A model generated the notes under the pieces. That model saw only the letters and a list, made by a program, of their open reading frames with translations. It made no database searches and was not told where the DNA came from. Made by a program: the position numbers and the translations under genes. A DNA stretch of 64,000 nucleotides from Vogesella margarita (GTDB lineage: Bacteria; Pseudomonadota; Gammaproteobacteria; Burkholderiales; Chromobacteriaceae), in assembly GCF_028548475.1 (NCBI RefSeq), contig NZ_JAQQLE010000002.1, positions 420,540-484,539 of the forward strand, read 5' to 3'. This document shows, one piece after another, positions 27,595-36,711 of this stretch; the stretch's first letter is position 1; every line of letters begins with the position of its first letter.

Positions 27595-29490
27595 TCAGGG
27601 TGTGCCGTCGCCGTAAAAGGCAAAGCCGTTCTTGCCGGCATGCTTGGCCTGGTACATCGCCTGGTCGGCGGCGTTGAGCAGGGTGTTGGCGCTGCTGTCG
27701 TGGCGGCCGTCGTAGAGGGCGATGCCGATGCTGCTGGACAGGCTGACCGCCACGCCGGCGATGCTGTCGATGGCGGCGATCTGCTGCAGCAGCTTGCCGG
27801 CCACCAGTGCGCAGTCTTGCTGCGGCTGCACCAGGTTTTCCAGGATGACGGTGAACTCGTCGCCGGCCAGGCGGGCGGCGCTATCGGTTTCGCGCACCGC
27901 GCCGCGCAGTTCGCGGGCGAAGCGCTGCAGCGCCATGTCGCCGAAGTCGTGGCCGTGGTGGTCGTTCAGCGCCTTGAAGCCGTCGAGGTCGAGAAACAGC
28001 AGCGCCATGCTCTTGCCGCTGCGCCGGCTGCGTGCCATCGCCTCGCGCAGGTGCTGCATCAGTGCGCGGCGGTTGGGCAGCCCGGTCAGCGAGTCGTGGT
28101 AGGCCTCGAACTGCAGCTGGTCCTGCAGCTGCTTGCGCTCGGTGATGTCCACGCCCAGCACGTAGAAGCCCTGCTGCTGCCGCTGCGGGTTGTAGTGCGG
28201 GATCAGGGTGACATGCACCCAGATCTTGCCGTGCAGGCTGGGCATTTGCACCTCGTATTCGCTCTGTTCGCCGCGCAGCACCTTGTCGAAGTGCGGTTTT
28301 GCCACCGCGTACACCGCATCGTCGAGCACGTCGGCGACCTTGCTGCCGGTGATGGCCTCCGCCTTCCAGCCGAACCATTTTTCGTAGCCGAGGTTGACGA
28401 AGCGGTAGCGCAGTCCGGTATCGATATAGGCGATGATGGCCGGCACATTGTCGGTGATCATCCTGATGCGGGCGCGGCTGTCGAGGATTTCGGCCTCGTC
28501 GGCCTTGCGCTGCGAGATGTCGTGCAGGAAGGCATTGATCAGGGTCCGCCCCTGGCTGTGGATCGCGCTCAGCGTCAGCTCGATCGGGAAGGGGCTGCCG
28601 TCCTTGCGACAGGCGCTGACCTCGACGCGCTGTCCCATCATGCGCGGCTCGCCGGTGCGCACGAAGCGGCCGAGGCCGGCGTGGTGGGCGGCGCGCAGTG
28701 GCGGCGGGATGATCAGCTCGGCCAGGTTGTGGCCGATGGCCTCCTGGCGCGACCAGCCGAAGGTGGTCTCCGCGGCGTGGTTCCAGCTGACGACCTGGCC
28801 TTGCTCGTCGATCTCGATGAAGGCGTCGGTGGTGTTTTCCAGCGTGGCGTGAAAATGCTCCTTCTCGGCCAGCAGCGCGCTTTCGTAGGCGGTGCGCTGC
28901 ACGATTTCCTGCTGCAGCTGCGTCAGCGCGGTTTCCAGCTCCAGCGTGCGCTGCTGCACGCGCTGCTCCAGTTCGGCTTGCAGTTGTTGCAGCGCCTGCG
29001 CGGCCTCCAGTCCCCAGAAATACTGTTCGACCATGTGCGCCAGGTCCTGCAGCGTTTGCCGTTCGCTGTCGCTGAGCTGTCTTGTCTTGCTGTCGATCAG
29101 GCACAGGGTGCCCAGCGCGTAGCCGTCGCTGGAGAAGATCGGCTGTCCGGCGTAGAACACGATGTGTGGCGCCGCCTGTACCAGCGGGTTGTCGGCAAAG
29201 CGCGGATCGAGGCGTGCATCGCTCACCAGCAGCGCTTGTTGCTGCAGGATGGCGTGGCCACAGAAGGAGATGTCGCGCGATGTCTCGCTCGCGTCCAGTC
29301 CGGCGCGCGACTTGAACCACTGCCGCTGCGCGTCGACCAGCGAGACCAGCGCGGTATCGACCCCGAAGACGCGTTGCGCCAGCCGGGTGATGCGGTCCAG
29401 CTCGGCGGCGGGGGGCGTGTCCAGCACGCACAGGCGCTGCAGGGCAGCCAGGCGGTCGGACTCGTTTGCGGGCAGTTGGGGCGTGTGCAT
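27595..29490 (-). CDS. GAF-PAS-PAS diguanylate cyclase
   Basis: A 631-residue soluble enzyme. A GAF domain (about 20-165) comes first, then a coiled coil (165-215), PAS (about 220-335), PAS with PAC (about 340-450), and GGDEF (about 460-625). The active-site motif reads AGDEF (about 542-546), a known active variant of GGDEF. The PAS-to-GGDEF linker DSLTGLPNRRALMQHL is normal. No EAL domain, so it is likely a synthase only. No membrane segment, suggesting a cytoplasmic signal. Confidence 0.92.
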   Translation of the reverse strand: MHTPQLPANESDRLAALQRLCVLDTPPAAELDRITRLAQRVFGVDTALVSLVDAQRQWFKSRAGLDASETSRDISFCGHAILQQQALLVSDARLDPRFADNPLVQAAPHIVFYAGQPIFSSDGYALGTLCLIDSKTRQLSDSERQTLQDLAHMVEQYFWGLEAAQALQQLQAELEQRVQQRTLELETALTQLQQEIVQRTAYESALLAEKEHFHATLENTTDAFIEIDEQGQVVSWNHAAETTFGWSRQEAIGHNLAELIIPPPLRAAHHAGLGRFVRTGEPRMMGQRVEVSACRKDGSPFPIELTLSAIHSQGRTLINAFLHDISQRKADEAEILDSRARIRMITDNVPAIIAYIDTGLRYRFVNLGYEKWFGWKAEAITGSKVADVLDDAVYAVAKPHFDKVLRGEQSEYEVQMPSLHGKIWVHVTLIPHYNPQRQQQGFYVLGVDITERKQLQDQLQFEAYHDSLTGLPNRRALMQHLREAMARSRRSGKSMALLFLDLDGFKALNDHHGHDFGDMALQRFARELRGAVRETDSAARLAGDEFTVILENLVQPQQDCALVAGKLLQQIAAIDSIAGVAVSLSSSIGIALYDGRHDSSANTLLNAADQAMYQAKHAGKNGFAFYGDGTP

Positions 29491-29658
29491 AGTCGGATCT
29501 GGTGGCGATCGGTAGATTTCGGGATGCTTCCATCCTTTTTAGGCTGTCGGCATCATTTTTGCCGACAAGACCGTTCTGGCCAGACAAAATCATACGTCAG
29601 GGCCGGGCCGGCGTAAGGCCATTTTGCCAATTAAGCGCGCGGCGCGACGGAAAAAAAC

Positions 29659-29693
29659 TGCGGCCAACCCTGATCGTCGCAAGGTTGGCCGCA
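29659..29693. terminator. Inverted pair of GTTGGCCGCA repeats after alx
   Basis: Cores at 29659-29668 and 29684-29693 form a hairpin CTGCGGCCAACC / GGTTGGCCGCAG style stem (11 to 12 bp) with a run of seven A at 29651-29657, i.e. T on the minus strand directly after the hairpin, matching a terminator for alx. Confidence 0.8.
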
Positions 29694-29705
29694 GCGGACG
29701 CGGAA

Positions 29706-30677
29706 TCAGACCGATTTTTTCGGGAACAGCAGCGAGGCGATCACCGAGCCTGCAATCACCACGAACACCACGCCCAGCGACACCGCCACCGGGATGTGCA
29801 GGAACTTCAGCATCAGCAGCTTCACGCCGATGAACGACAGCACGATCGCCAGACCGTAGCGCAGCAGGTGGAAACGGTCCGCCACGTCCGCCAGCAGGAA
29901 GAACATCGCGCGCAGGCCGAGGATGGCGAAGATGTTGGAGGTCAGCACGATGAACGGGTCCATGGTCACCGCGAAGATGGCCGGGATGCTGTCCACCGCG
30001 AACACCACGTCCGACAGCTCCACCATCACCAGCACCAGGAACATCGGCGTGGCGTAGCGCAGGCCGTTCTTCATCACGAAGAAGGCTTCGCCGTGGTAGT
30101 CCGTCGTCATGCGAATGTGCTGGCGCAGGAAGCGCAGCAGCGCGTTATTGGACAGGTCTTCCTTTTCCTCCTTTTCCGGCAGCATCATTTTCAGGCCGGT
30201 AAACAGCAGGAAGGCGCCGAATACGTACAGGATCCAGCTGAATTCCTTCACCAGCGCCGCACCCAGGAACACCATCACCGTGCGCAGCACGATGGCGCCG
30301 AACACGCCGTACAGCAGCACGCGGCGCTGGTACTCCACCGGCACCTTGAAGAAGCCGAAGATCAGCAGGAACACGAAGATGTTGTCGACGGCTAGCGATT
30401 TTTCGATCACGTAGCCGGTGAAGTACTCCAGCGTTTTCTGGTTGGCGATGGCGGGACCGTAGGCCGGATCATTGGCCAGATACCACCACAGCCAGCCACC
30501 GAAGCTGCAGGCGACGCCGACCCAGATCGCCGACCAGATGCCGGCTTCCTTGATCGACACCTTGTGGGAGCCGCTCTGCTTCAGCGCCAGCATGTCGACG
30601 GCGATCATGAGCAGCACGGCCACGAAAAAGACTGCGTAAAAGAAAGGCGATCCGATCGAGGGGAGGGCCTGTTCCAT
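29706..30677 (-). CDS. alx: TerC/Alx-family membrane protein
   Basis: A 323-residue integral membrane protein of the TerC family, with about nine hydrophobic segments and the acidic motifs VEKSLAVDNIFVFLLIF-like and VELSDVVFAVDSIPAIFA that define the family. E. coli Alx exports manganese and responds to alkaline pH. ATG at 30677 (MEQALPSIGSPFF) is chosen for its AAGGAG ribosome site and E. coli Alx length; a GTG 13 codons upstream is open. The upstream region was checked by eye for the yybP-ykoY Mn riboswitch and none was recognised. Confidence 0.9.
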   Translation of the reverse strand: MEQALPSIGSPFFYAVFFVAVLLMIAVDMLALKQSGSHKVSIKEAGIWSAIWVGVACSFGGWLWWYLANDPAYGPAIANQKTLEYFTGYVIEKSLAVDNIFVFLLIFGFFKVPVEYQRRVLLYGVFGAIVLRTVMVFLGAALVKEFSWILYVFGAFLLFTGLKMMLPEKEEKEDLSNNALLRFLRQHIRMTTDYHGEAFFVMKNGLRYATPMFLVLVMVELSDVVFAVDSIPAIFAVTMDPFIVLTSNIFAILGLRAMFFLLADVADRFHLLRYGLAIVLSFIGVKLLMLKFLHIPVAVSLGVVFVVIAGSVIASLLFPKKSV

Positions 30678-30891
30678 GGTGTTGATGACTCCTTGTGTGT
30701 AGAAAATGTCAGGCACGCGTTAGCCCCGCGCGTCATGCGGCGGACGGGGGTGCGGCCATTTGTTGTGGATGCGGACGGCGGGCTTGCCCAGCCGTTTCGC
30801 GTCGGTTTGACCGCGCGGGCGAGGGCGCGGTTCCGTCGCGAACGCGGCTTGGCGGGAAATGCGGGGCGGAGAAAGGAACGGCTGGCGCAGG

Positions 30892-30916
30892 GTTGGCCGC
30901 AACGCTTGCGGCCAAC
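30892..30916. terminator. Inverted pair of GTTGGCCGCA repeats after wrbA
   Basis: Cores at 30892-30901 and 30907-30916 leave only a 5-base spacer, giving a compact 10 to 12-bp hairpin 12 bases past the wrbA stop. No T tract is evident. Confidence 0.65.
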
Positions 30917-30928
30917 CTTGATCCGCGA

Positions 30929-31537
<609 letters not shown>

Positions 31538-31578
31538 TTAACATTGGCGGATTGCTGGATTCTAGCGTGTTTGATCGG

Positions 31579-32793
31579 ATGATCGTGTCGTTTGCCTCTC
31601 TCCCCCTTCTCGGTTTTGCCCGTTTCGTCGCCGCGCGGCTGGCGCAGCAGCGCGTGCTGCAGGTGGCCGGCAGCCTGACCTTCACCACCTTGCTGGCGCT
31701 GGTGCCGCTGCTGACCATCGCGCTGACGGTGATGTCGGCGTTCCCGGTGTTCGGCGACTACAGCACCCGCTTCAAGGTGATGCTGCTGTCGACGCTGGTG
31801 CCGGAATTCGCCGGCAAGGTGATTACCGTCTACATGCGCCAGTTCGCCGACAACGCCGAAAAGCTCACCGCCGCCGGTATCGTGATGCTGGGCGTCACCT
31901 CGCTGATGCTGATGGCCACGGTGGAGCGCACCTTCAACAGCATCTGGGGCGTGCGCCGCGCGCGGCCGTGGCTGCAGCAGAGCATGGTGTACTGGACGGT
32001 ACTGACGCTGGGGCCGCTGGCGCTGGGCGGCGGCCTGCTCGGCTGGCGCGTGCTGTTCAAGTACACCCACATCGAGCGCTACTCCACGCTGCTGGACGAG
32101 GCGCTACAGTTCGGCGGTGGTCTGTTGCTGACCACGCTGATGCTGGCGCTGCTGTTCCGCATCGTCCCCAACCGCTATGTGCCGCGCCGCCACGCGCTGC
32201 TCGGCGCGCTGTGTACCGCGCTGATGCTGGAAGTCACCAAGCTGATCTTCGGCTTCTACATTGGCGAGATCGCCAGCTACCAGCTGGTGTACGGCGCCTT
32301 CGCCAGCCTGCCGGTGCTGCTGTTGTGGTTGTTCTGCCTGTGGCTGGTGGTGCTGACCGGCGCGGTGCTGACCGCGTCGCTGTCGTACTGGGAGGGGCGC
32401 GCCTGGCAGCGGCGCAACGAGTCACGGCGCCGTTTCCTCGACGCGGTGGAGCTGCTGGTGTTGCTGGACGAGGCGCAGGGCGAAGGCCGCGCGCTGCGGC
32501 CGGAGGCGCTGCGGCAGCAGGTACTGGTCGGCTACGACGAGCTGGGCCACGTGCTGGACCGTCTCGCCGCCGCCGGCTACGTGCAGTGCGGCCAGCGCGA
32601 GACCTGGGTGCTGACCCGGCGCGCGGAGGCGATCGCACTGGCCGACCTGTTCCGCCTGTTCGTGTACCGGCCGGAATTGCGCGAGTGCGACGACGACATC
32701 GCCGCCGGACTGGCCGAGGTGTTTCAGCCGATGATGGGCGAGCTGGAAGCGATCTCGGTGGCCGATTTCGCGCGCCGCGTCGGGCGGAAGTAG
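31579..32793 (+). CDS. yihY: YihY/BrkB-family membrane protein with winged-helix-like tail
   Basis: A 404-residue protein. About six membrane helices fill residues 25-270 (for example VAGSLTFTTLLALVPLLTIAL and LLLWLFCLWLVVLTGAVLTASL), the YihY/BrkB family core, often misannotated as ribonuclease BN. The last 120 residues form a soluble domain resembling a winged helix (LRQQVLVGYDELGHVLDRLAAAGYV). The ATG at 31579 is preferred over the TTG at 31552. Its 3' end overlaps the convergent DUF3025 gene by 70 bases. Transport role is not established. Confidence 0.88.
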   Translation: MIVSFASLPLLGFARFVAARLAQQRVLQVAGSLTFTTLLALVPLLTIALTVMSAFPVFGDYSTRFKVMLLSTLVPEFAGKVITVYMRQFADNAEKLTAAGIVMLGVTSLMLMATVERTFNSIWGVRRARPWLQQSMVYWTVLTLGPLALGGGLLGWRVLFKYTHIERYSTLLDEALQFGGGLLLTTLMLALLFRIVPNRYVPRRHALLGALCTALMLEVTKLIFGFYIGEIASYQLVYGAFASLPVLLLWLFCLWLVVLTGAVLTASLSYWEGRAWQRRNESRRRFLDAVELLVLLDEAQGEGRALRPEALRQQVLVGYDELGHVLDRLAAAGYVQCGQRETWVLTRRAEAIALADLFRLFVYRPELRECDDDIAAGLAEVFQPMMGELEAISVADFARRVGRK

Positions 32794-33584
32794 GCCGTGT
32801 TGTCGTAGAACGCCGCGTCGCGGTTGGCGTCCCACCAGCCGGGGATACCCAGCAGCGGCAGCGGCAGCAGTTCGCGCGGGCTGGCGGCAAAGTCGTCGTC
32901 GCCTGTCAGCCGTGCCGCCAGCATCCGGTCCAGAATGTCCACCTGTTCCGCGCCATCCAGCCGGAAAAATCCTTCTTCCACCGGCAGTAGCAGCGCCTTG
33001 CCGCACCAGCCGATGTGCATCGCCAGCCCCTGTTCCAGCAGCGCGTGGCCGATGACATGGGCACCGATGCGGGTACCCCACGCCGCGCGCTGCTCGACAA
33101 ACAGCGTCCGCCACTGCATGTCGTGCAGCGCCAGCGCCAGCGCCGGGTCGCAGTAGGGCACGACAACGCCACTCTCGTCCAGCAGCGTGCCGGCGTCGCG
33201 GCGCGGGCCGCGGCGGAATTCGTCGCCGTTGATGGCCGCCACCTGCCTTGCATTCATCGCCAGCTTGCTGCGCGGCCAGCTCAGCCAGCACAGCGCGTTG
33301 AACCAGTCGTGCCAGTTGTCGCCGCGCGTCGGCACCTCGCCGGTGCTGCCGATGTGCATCTCGTAGTACAGCTCGGGGTCGGCGTCGCGCAGGAAGCGCT
33401 GCCGCGGCGGCAAGGGTTGGCCGCAGGCGCGCGCGTGTTCGATCAGGCGGTCGAAGTCGGCCTGTTGCGGCCAACCCTGGCTCGCGGCGGCGTCGCGCCA
33501 GCGCGCGATGGCGGCGTACAGCGGGTGTTCGGGCCAGGGGCCGAACACGGTCGGCAGGTGGGCAAGGGTGGTGCGGGCCTGCAT
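32724..33584 (-). CDS. DUF3025 family protein
   Basis: A 286-residue soluble protein matching DUF3025 (NWHDWFNALCWLSWPRSKLAMN and GIPGWWDANRDAAFYDN are typical). Function unknown. Two GTTGGCCGCA copies lie inside (33416-33425 and 33466-33475). It overlaps yihY by 70 bases at its 3' end and starts six bases after a small membrane ORF in the same direction, which implies cotranscription. The final dozen residues beyond the conserved end are inside yihY. Confidence 0.83.
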   Translation of the reverse strand: MQARTTLAHLPTVFGPWPEHPLYAAIARWRDAAASQGWPQQADFDRLIEHARACGQPLPPRQRFLRDADPELYYEMHIGSTGEVPTRGDNWHDWFNALCWLSWPRSKLAMNARQVAAINGDEFRRGPRRDAGTLLDESGVVVPYCDPALALALHDMQWRTLFVEQRAAWGTRIGAHVIGHALLEQGLAMHIGWCGKALLLPVEEGFFRLDGAEQVDILDRMLAARLTGDDDFAASPRELLPLPLLGIPGWWDANRDAAFYDNTAYFRPTRRAKSATEIASSSPIIG

Positions 33585-33590
33585 GCCGGT

Positions 33591-33716
33591 TTACTGCGGC
33601 TGGCTGGCGTTGTGGCCGGCGTCGCTTGGCGCCTGCGGGCGGGTGAAGTGGTTGATGGCGGTGGCCAGCACGATGCCGAGGATGATCAGCAGGCCAAGGC
33701 GTTGCAGCAGGTTCAT
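33591..33716 (-). CDS. Small single-pass membrane protein, 41 residues
   Basis: An ORF too short for usual cut-offs: starts MNLLQRLGLLIILGIVLATA and ends in a hydrophilic Pro/Gln-rich tail. One membrane helix (about 6-21) with the tail probably outside. GC-rich codon use is like its neighbours, a GGAAG ribosome site precedes the ATG, and the downstream DUF3025 gene starts six bases after its stop. I take it as real; function unknown. Confidence 0.65.
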   Translation of the reverse strand: MNLLQRLGLLIILGIVLATAINHFTRPQAPSDAGHNASQPQ

Positions 33717-33738
33717 GGGAAAGCTTCCGTAATAAGCA

Positions 33739-33764
33739 AAACGCTACCGGTGGCGGTAGCGTTG
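33739..33764 (-). terminator. Hairpin between the split tRNA and the small membrane ORF
   Basis: Stem AACGCTACCG / CGGTAGCGTT with a GTGG loop, followed on the minus strand by TTGCTTATT. It would have ended the original tRNA-Arg transcript. Confidence 0.65.
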
Positions 33765-33773
33765 GTGGTGAGA

Positions 33774-33820
33774 TGGTATCCCCGACAGGAATCGAACCTG
33801 TAACTGCCATTTAAGGAGGG
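33774..33820 (-). pseudogene. 3' half of a split tRNA-Arg(CCT) gene
   Basis: Minus-strand sequence reads from the anticodon loop (CTCCTTA) through an intact T arm (ACAGG-TTCGATT-CCTGT) to acceptor CGGGGAT, discriminator A and CCA. The 5' half is missing here but is found 3.2 kb away at 36984-37018. The six bases GGAGGG (33815-33820, plus strand) repeat at 36984-36989, marking the insertion junction. Confidence 0.8.
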
Positions 33821-33919
33821 AATAATAATTCTAAATATTTATTTTGCCATATACTCTTACGGCGATCAAGTACATTTTACTATCGTAAATGTTCCAAATT
33901 TTTTTCAAATTCAGGCTTG

Positions 33920-34057
33920 ATGACTCGAAAGAAGTACGGTGGACGGTATGTAATATTCCAATCTGTTTTTCTAGGGTATAAAAAATACCCTTGCTTCATC
34001 AGCAAAAGCAATCAAATTTTAATCAGCATTGACAATTCAAAAATCAAATATGATTAA
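33920..34057 (+). CDS. Doubtful 45-codon ORF in the island
   Basis: Begins MTRKKYGGRYVIFQ and is Lys/Ile/Tyr rich, as expected for AT-rich DNA. No clear ribosome site and no recognised domain. It is the only candidate in the 330-base gap between the tRNA 3' half and the endonuclease; it may be spurious. Confidence 0.2.
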   Translation: MTRKKYGGRYVIFQSVFLGYKKYPCFISKSNQILISIDNSKIKYD

Positions 34058-34149
34058 TTTTGTAGATGGCATTATGTTTCTGTGATAATTTAAAATAAAG
34101 TCAATGGGTGTCCTGTTAAAAACCGGGTGGTGCCGAATATAACGAAAAG

Positions 34150-34178
34150 AAAATGGCTAGTCGTGTGACTAGCCGTTT
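34150..34178 (-). terminator. Terminator of the R-M operon
   Basis: Stem GGCTAGTC / GACTAGCC with a 4-base loop; on the minus strand the tail reads ATTTTCTTTTC. It lies right at the end of the endonuclease gene. Confidence 0.85.
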
Positions 34179-34180
34179 TC

Positions 34181-35053
34181 TTATGCAGTAGCTACATAGT
34201 TCAAGAATACAAAAACTTCATCTTTGCTGGAGAATTGTGCATCGATTCTATTTCCGTTATTGTACCGAACAATTATCTCGAACTTTCTGAAAGTGCCGTC
34301 ACTGATCATGTCAGTGTTGTAGTTTTTGACAAAGTCCAGAGCCTCTTCAATATATTGAAATTGATTTTCTCCACCGTGAAGCGGGATTAATATGATTCTA
34401 TCAATCTGTCGATCTAGGGTGTTTTTCAAGTCGTTGAGAAAACCAGTCAACAGGTTTGAATTTTGCTGAATAAGATTGCTCTTTAGGCTTGCTCGTTGAT
34501 TTGCATTTAGGGCTTCTATTTGATTGATTGCCCCTTGAAAATGTAAGTCAGGTGTGGATTCGTCAAATTCAGTATTAATGCCCACTGATGCAAAAGCGGC
34601 AACCACGGTTTCATAGGGAAAGTACATCACCTTAAAACCTGATGACTGCATTTGTGTTAATGATCCAGCCGTGAATTCGCCAGCCAAAACAGTTCCTAAA
34701 AATGGCTGATCCCAATAGTGTTTCTCCGCAATTGGCAGGATGGCTCCTTGGATTTCTTGAGCCTTGTTTCGTGAATGTTTGGTATATCGCCTCCAAGCAG
34801 CTTCAATGAAAGCTAGTGGCCGACCTTTTTGTTGAGGTGTGCCCCCCTTTTCAATCACAAAATCAAGATCGTGATTGTTGCCAAACTTGTCTTTCCAAGT
34901 AACTTTCTTACCTGGTCTTGCTGCACCTCTTGTGCCTTTTTTGTCAAGGTACAACCCTCGTGCATTACAAAAATTCTGAAGTTGTGGAGCCATAATTTCT
35001 TCAAGCAAATCCCCAATAATTTGCCCGAACTTGTGTGCTGGTGAGTCTGCCAT
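34181..35053 (-). CDS. Putative type II restriction endonuclease
   Basis: A 290-residue protein starting three bases after the methyltransferase stop. A candidate PD-(D/E)xK site is seen: DLDFVIE (D62, D64, E68) followed by PLAFIEAAWRRYTKHSRNK (E84, K92). No homologous specificity can be named by eye. Its role is inferred from the arrangement: cotranscribed downstream of a methyltransferase, in an AT-rich acquired island, ending at a strong terminator. It would cut unmethylated DNA at the site the partner protects. Confidence 0.75.
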   Translation of the reverse strand: MADSPAHKFGQIIGDLLEEIMAPQLQNFCNARGLYLDKKGTRGAARPGKKVTWKDKFGNNHDLDFVIEKGGTPQQKGRPLAFIEAAWRRYTKHSRNKAQEIQGAILPIAEKHYWDQPFLGTVLAGEFTAGSLTQMQSSGFKVMYFPYETVVAAFASVGINTEFDESTPDLHFQGAINQIEALNANQRASLKSNLIQQNSNLLTGFLNDLKNTLDRQIDRIILIPLHGGENQFQYIEEALDFVKNYNTDMISDGTFRKFEIIVRYNNGNRIDAQFSSKDEVFVFLNYVATA

Positions 35054-35056
35054 TTT

Positions 35057-36385
35057 TTACCCCTCTATCCAAAGGCGCCCCTCATGCAGAGGGACATCAT
35101 GTTTTCTATTTTTCCATTTGACATTTCGATCGCGGATTTTTTCAAAGGTGTAGCTTTTGAATCCAGCATGAATTGCCAACTTCCCGAGCCATTCTTCAGC
35201 GGGGACATAAACACCATATGGTGCGGAGTCCCCAACGACAAAGCATAATCTTGATCCGTCCTTACACAATGGACGGAGCCGATGAAAAATCTGAGCAATA
35301 TCTAAGAAGTAGGCGGCAATCATTGTGTGATATGTTTTTTTGCCACCTTTCGTTTTTCTTACTTCAGCAAGTTCATTGCACACCTCTGATATTTCATCTG
35401 AAATTGGTTTTAACAATTCCGACTCAAGGAACTTATTTAGATCAATGCGATCGGCAGCGGAGTGCTGTGAGCACGATCTAATAATATGCTTTCTTACTTT
35501 TTCATGAAGGTCACTCCAGCCTTTAATGTCCCCCCAGAAAGTCATTTCTAGGCGAGTGGCATCGGCATAGTCATAGTTATTTGGGTATGGTGGCGAAGTG
35601 ACCACAAGGTCAATTGATTTTTCTGGAATTTCAGAGGCTAGTCTGGCATCTAGTTGAATTATTTTGGCTAGTGGCGAATACTCTTTCTTCGCATACTCAA
35701 TATCTTGAACGATCTGATCTGCTTTGGCTGAAAGGGCATTAAACGGGTCTAAAACTTTTGCTTTTGTTTTGTTGGGGAGAATATATTGCCACTGGGCCGT
35801 GCCTGCATGACTGCATGCTCTTAGTATTGCAGTAATGGTCAGCCAGACAAGTTTATTGGTAGGGGTGTCCTTGTTTCTCTTGAGAAACTCACTTTTCAAT
35901 GCAAATAGCTTGTTTAGCGAGTCGTCTGAATAACATTTCGCAAGAAGCTCAGATGTATTTGGCGGAAATTCTGATTGTCCTTCTTTTGATTTTTCAATGA
36001 GGAAATTAATTTCCTCAATATATTTCTTGGGGTCAATTTTGTGCCAAAGTAATTTGGCACTTGCAATTCTAGCCACAAAGGGGTGGCTTTCTAGCCCGTA
36101 GGATTCAACCCCGGCATGTTCCGCTGCAAGCAAGGTTGTGCCTGAGCCGGCAAAAGGATCTAACACGGTCAGCTTAGATCCGGTTTTTTCTTGCTCGATG
36201 ATCGTTTTTGCCCATTCGGCAGAAAATCCGGCTGAATACCTAAACCACCTGTGAATGGGTAGTTTCATGTTGTCGGTGAATGTTCCTGACCTAGCTTCCT
36301 TGGCCACCTTCGTGGCTTTTGTAGATATCTTTTTGGCTACTGGTTTGACTTCGCCAAAGAGGTCGATTTCGTGTTCCATTAACAT
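35057..36385 (-). CDS. DNA methyltransferase of a type II R-M system
   Basis: A 442-residue SAM-dependent amino-methyltransferase. The SAM-binding motif I is DPFAGSGTT (76-84) and the catalytic motif IV is TSPPY (263-267), consistent with N4-cytosine or N6-adenine methylation. Motif I comes before motif IV, separated by a long region of about 180 residues that may hold target recognition. Start is ATG at 36385 or 36379. Next gene, three bases on, is the endonuclease, so protection is translated first. AT-rich codon use marks transfer. Target site unknown. Confidence 0.9.
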   Translation of the reverse strand: MLMEHEIDLFGEVKPVAKKISTKATKVAKEARSGTFTDNMKLPIHRWFRYSAGFSAEWAKTIIEQEKTGSKLTVLDPFAGSGTTLLAAEHAGVESYGLESHPFVARIASAKLLWHKIDPKKYIEEINFLIEKSKEGQSEFPPNTSELLAKCYSDDSLNKLFALKSEFLKRNKDTPTNKLVWLTITAILRACSHAGTAQWQYILPNKTKAKVLDPFNALSAKADQIVQDIEYAKKEYSPLAKIIQLDARLASEIPEKSIDLVVTSPPYPNNYDYADATRLEMTFWGDIKGWSDLHEKVRKHIIRSCSQHSAADRIDLNKFLESELLKPISDEISEVCNELAEVRKTKGGKKTYHTMIAAYFLDIAQIFHRLRPLCKDGSRLCFVVGDSAPYGVYVPAEEWLGKLAIHAGFKSYTFEKIRDRNVKWKNRKHDVPLHEGRLWIEG

Positions 36386-36418
36386 CTCACATTCAAATAT
36401 TTCTTCCTGAGGAAGAAG

Positions 36419-36651
36419 TTATTTTTTGGGCAGAAACTTCTTCTGGAAGCTCTCCATCAATTCTTTCTTATAGGCATAGTTCTTCAAGTTCTCTACCAAT
36501 GAGAGCATAGCTTAGGAAAGCGGCCTTCCTTCCTGAGCTTTTATTACTGTTTGGAAGGAATGCCTATCTCTTCAGCGAGTTGCTCCGGAAACATTAGCAA
36601 CTTGCCTTTGGTTCTTTCGTTCAAATAATCAATAAGTTGCTGATCCACCAT
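36419..36651 (-). pseudogene. Decayed small HTH-type ORF upstream of the methyltransferase
   Basis: Reading from ATG at 36651 gives MVDQQLIDYLNERTKG... to LAEEIGIPSKQ, a helix-turn-helix-like stretch, then two in-frame stops (TAATAA at 36541-36546), after which the same frame continues KLRKEGRFPKLCSHW. This looks like a small DNA-binding protein broken by nonsense codons. A separate frame at 36508-36419 encodes 29 Lys-rich residues (MLSLVENLKNYAYKK...). It could be a relic of an excisionase/AlpA-like or controller protein. The first 35 codons (36544-36651) might still be expressed. Confidence 0.45.
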
Positions 36652-36665
36652 CTGTATATCACTTC

Positions 36666-36695
36666 TTGTCTAAGGCCTAGCACAAATGCTATAGT
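36666..36695 (+). promoter_or_regulatory. Promoter of the island's tRNA-Arg
   Basis: TTGTCT, 18-base spacer, TATAGT, ending 16 bases before the tRNA. Confidence 0.6.
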
Positions 36696-36711
36696 AGTAG
36701 GCTGGTCGTGT

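Noticed and set aside
30678..30928. Possible yybP-ykoY manganese riboswitch upstream of alx
   Set aside because: The conserved core sequence was not found by eye on the minus strand, and the region is just GC-rich with a repeat pair. A covariance-model search would settle it.
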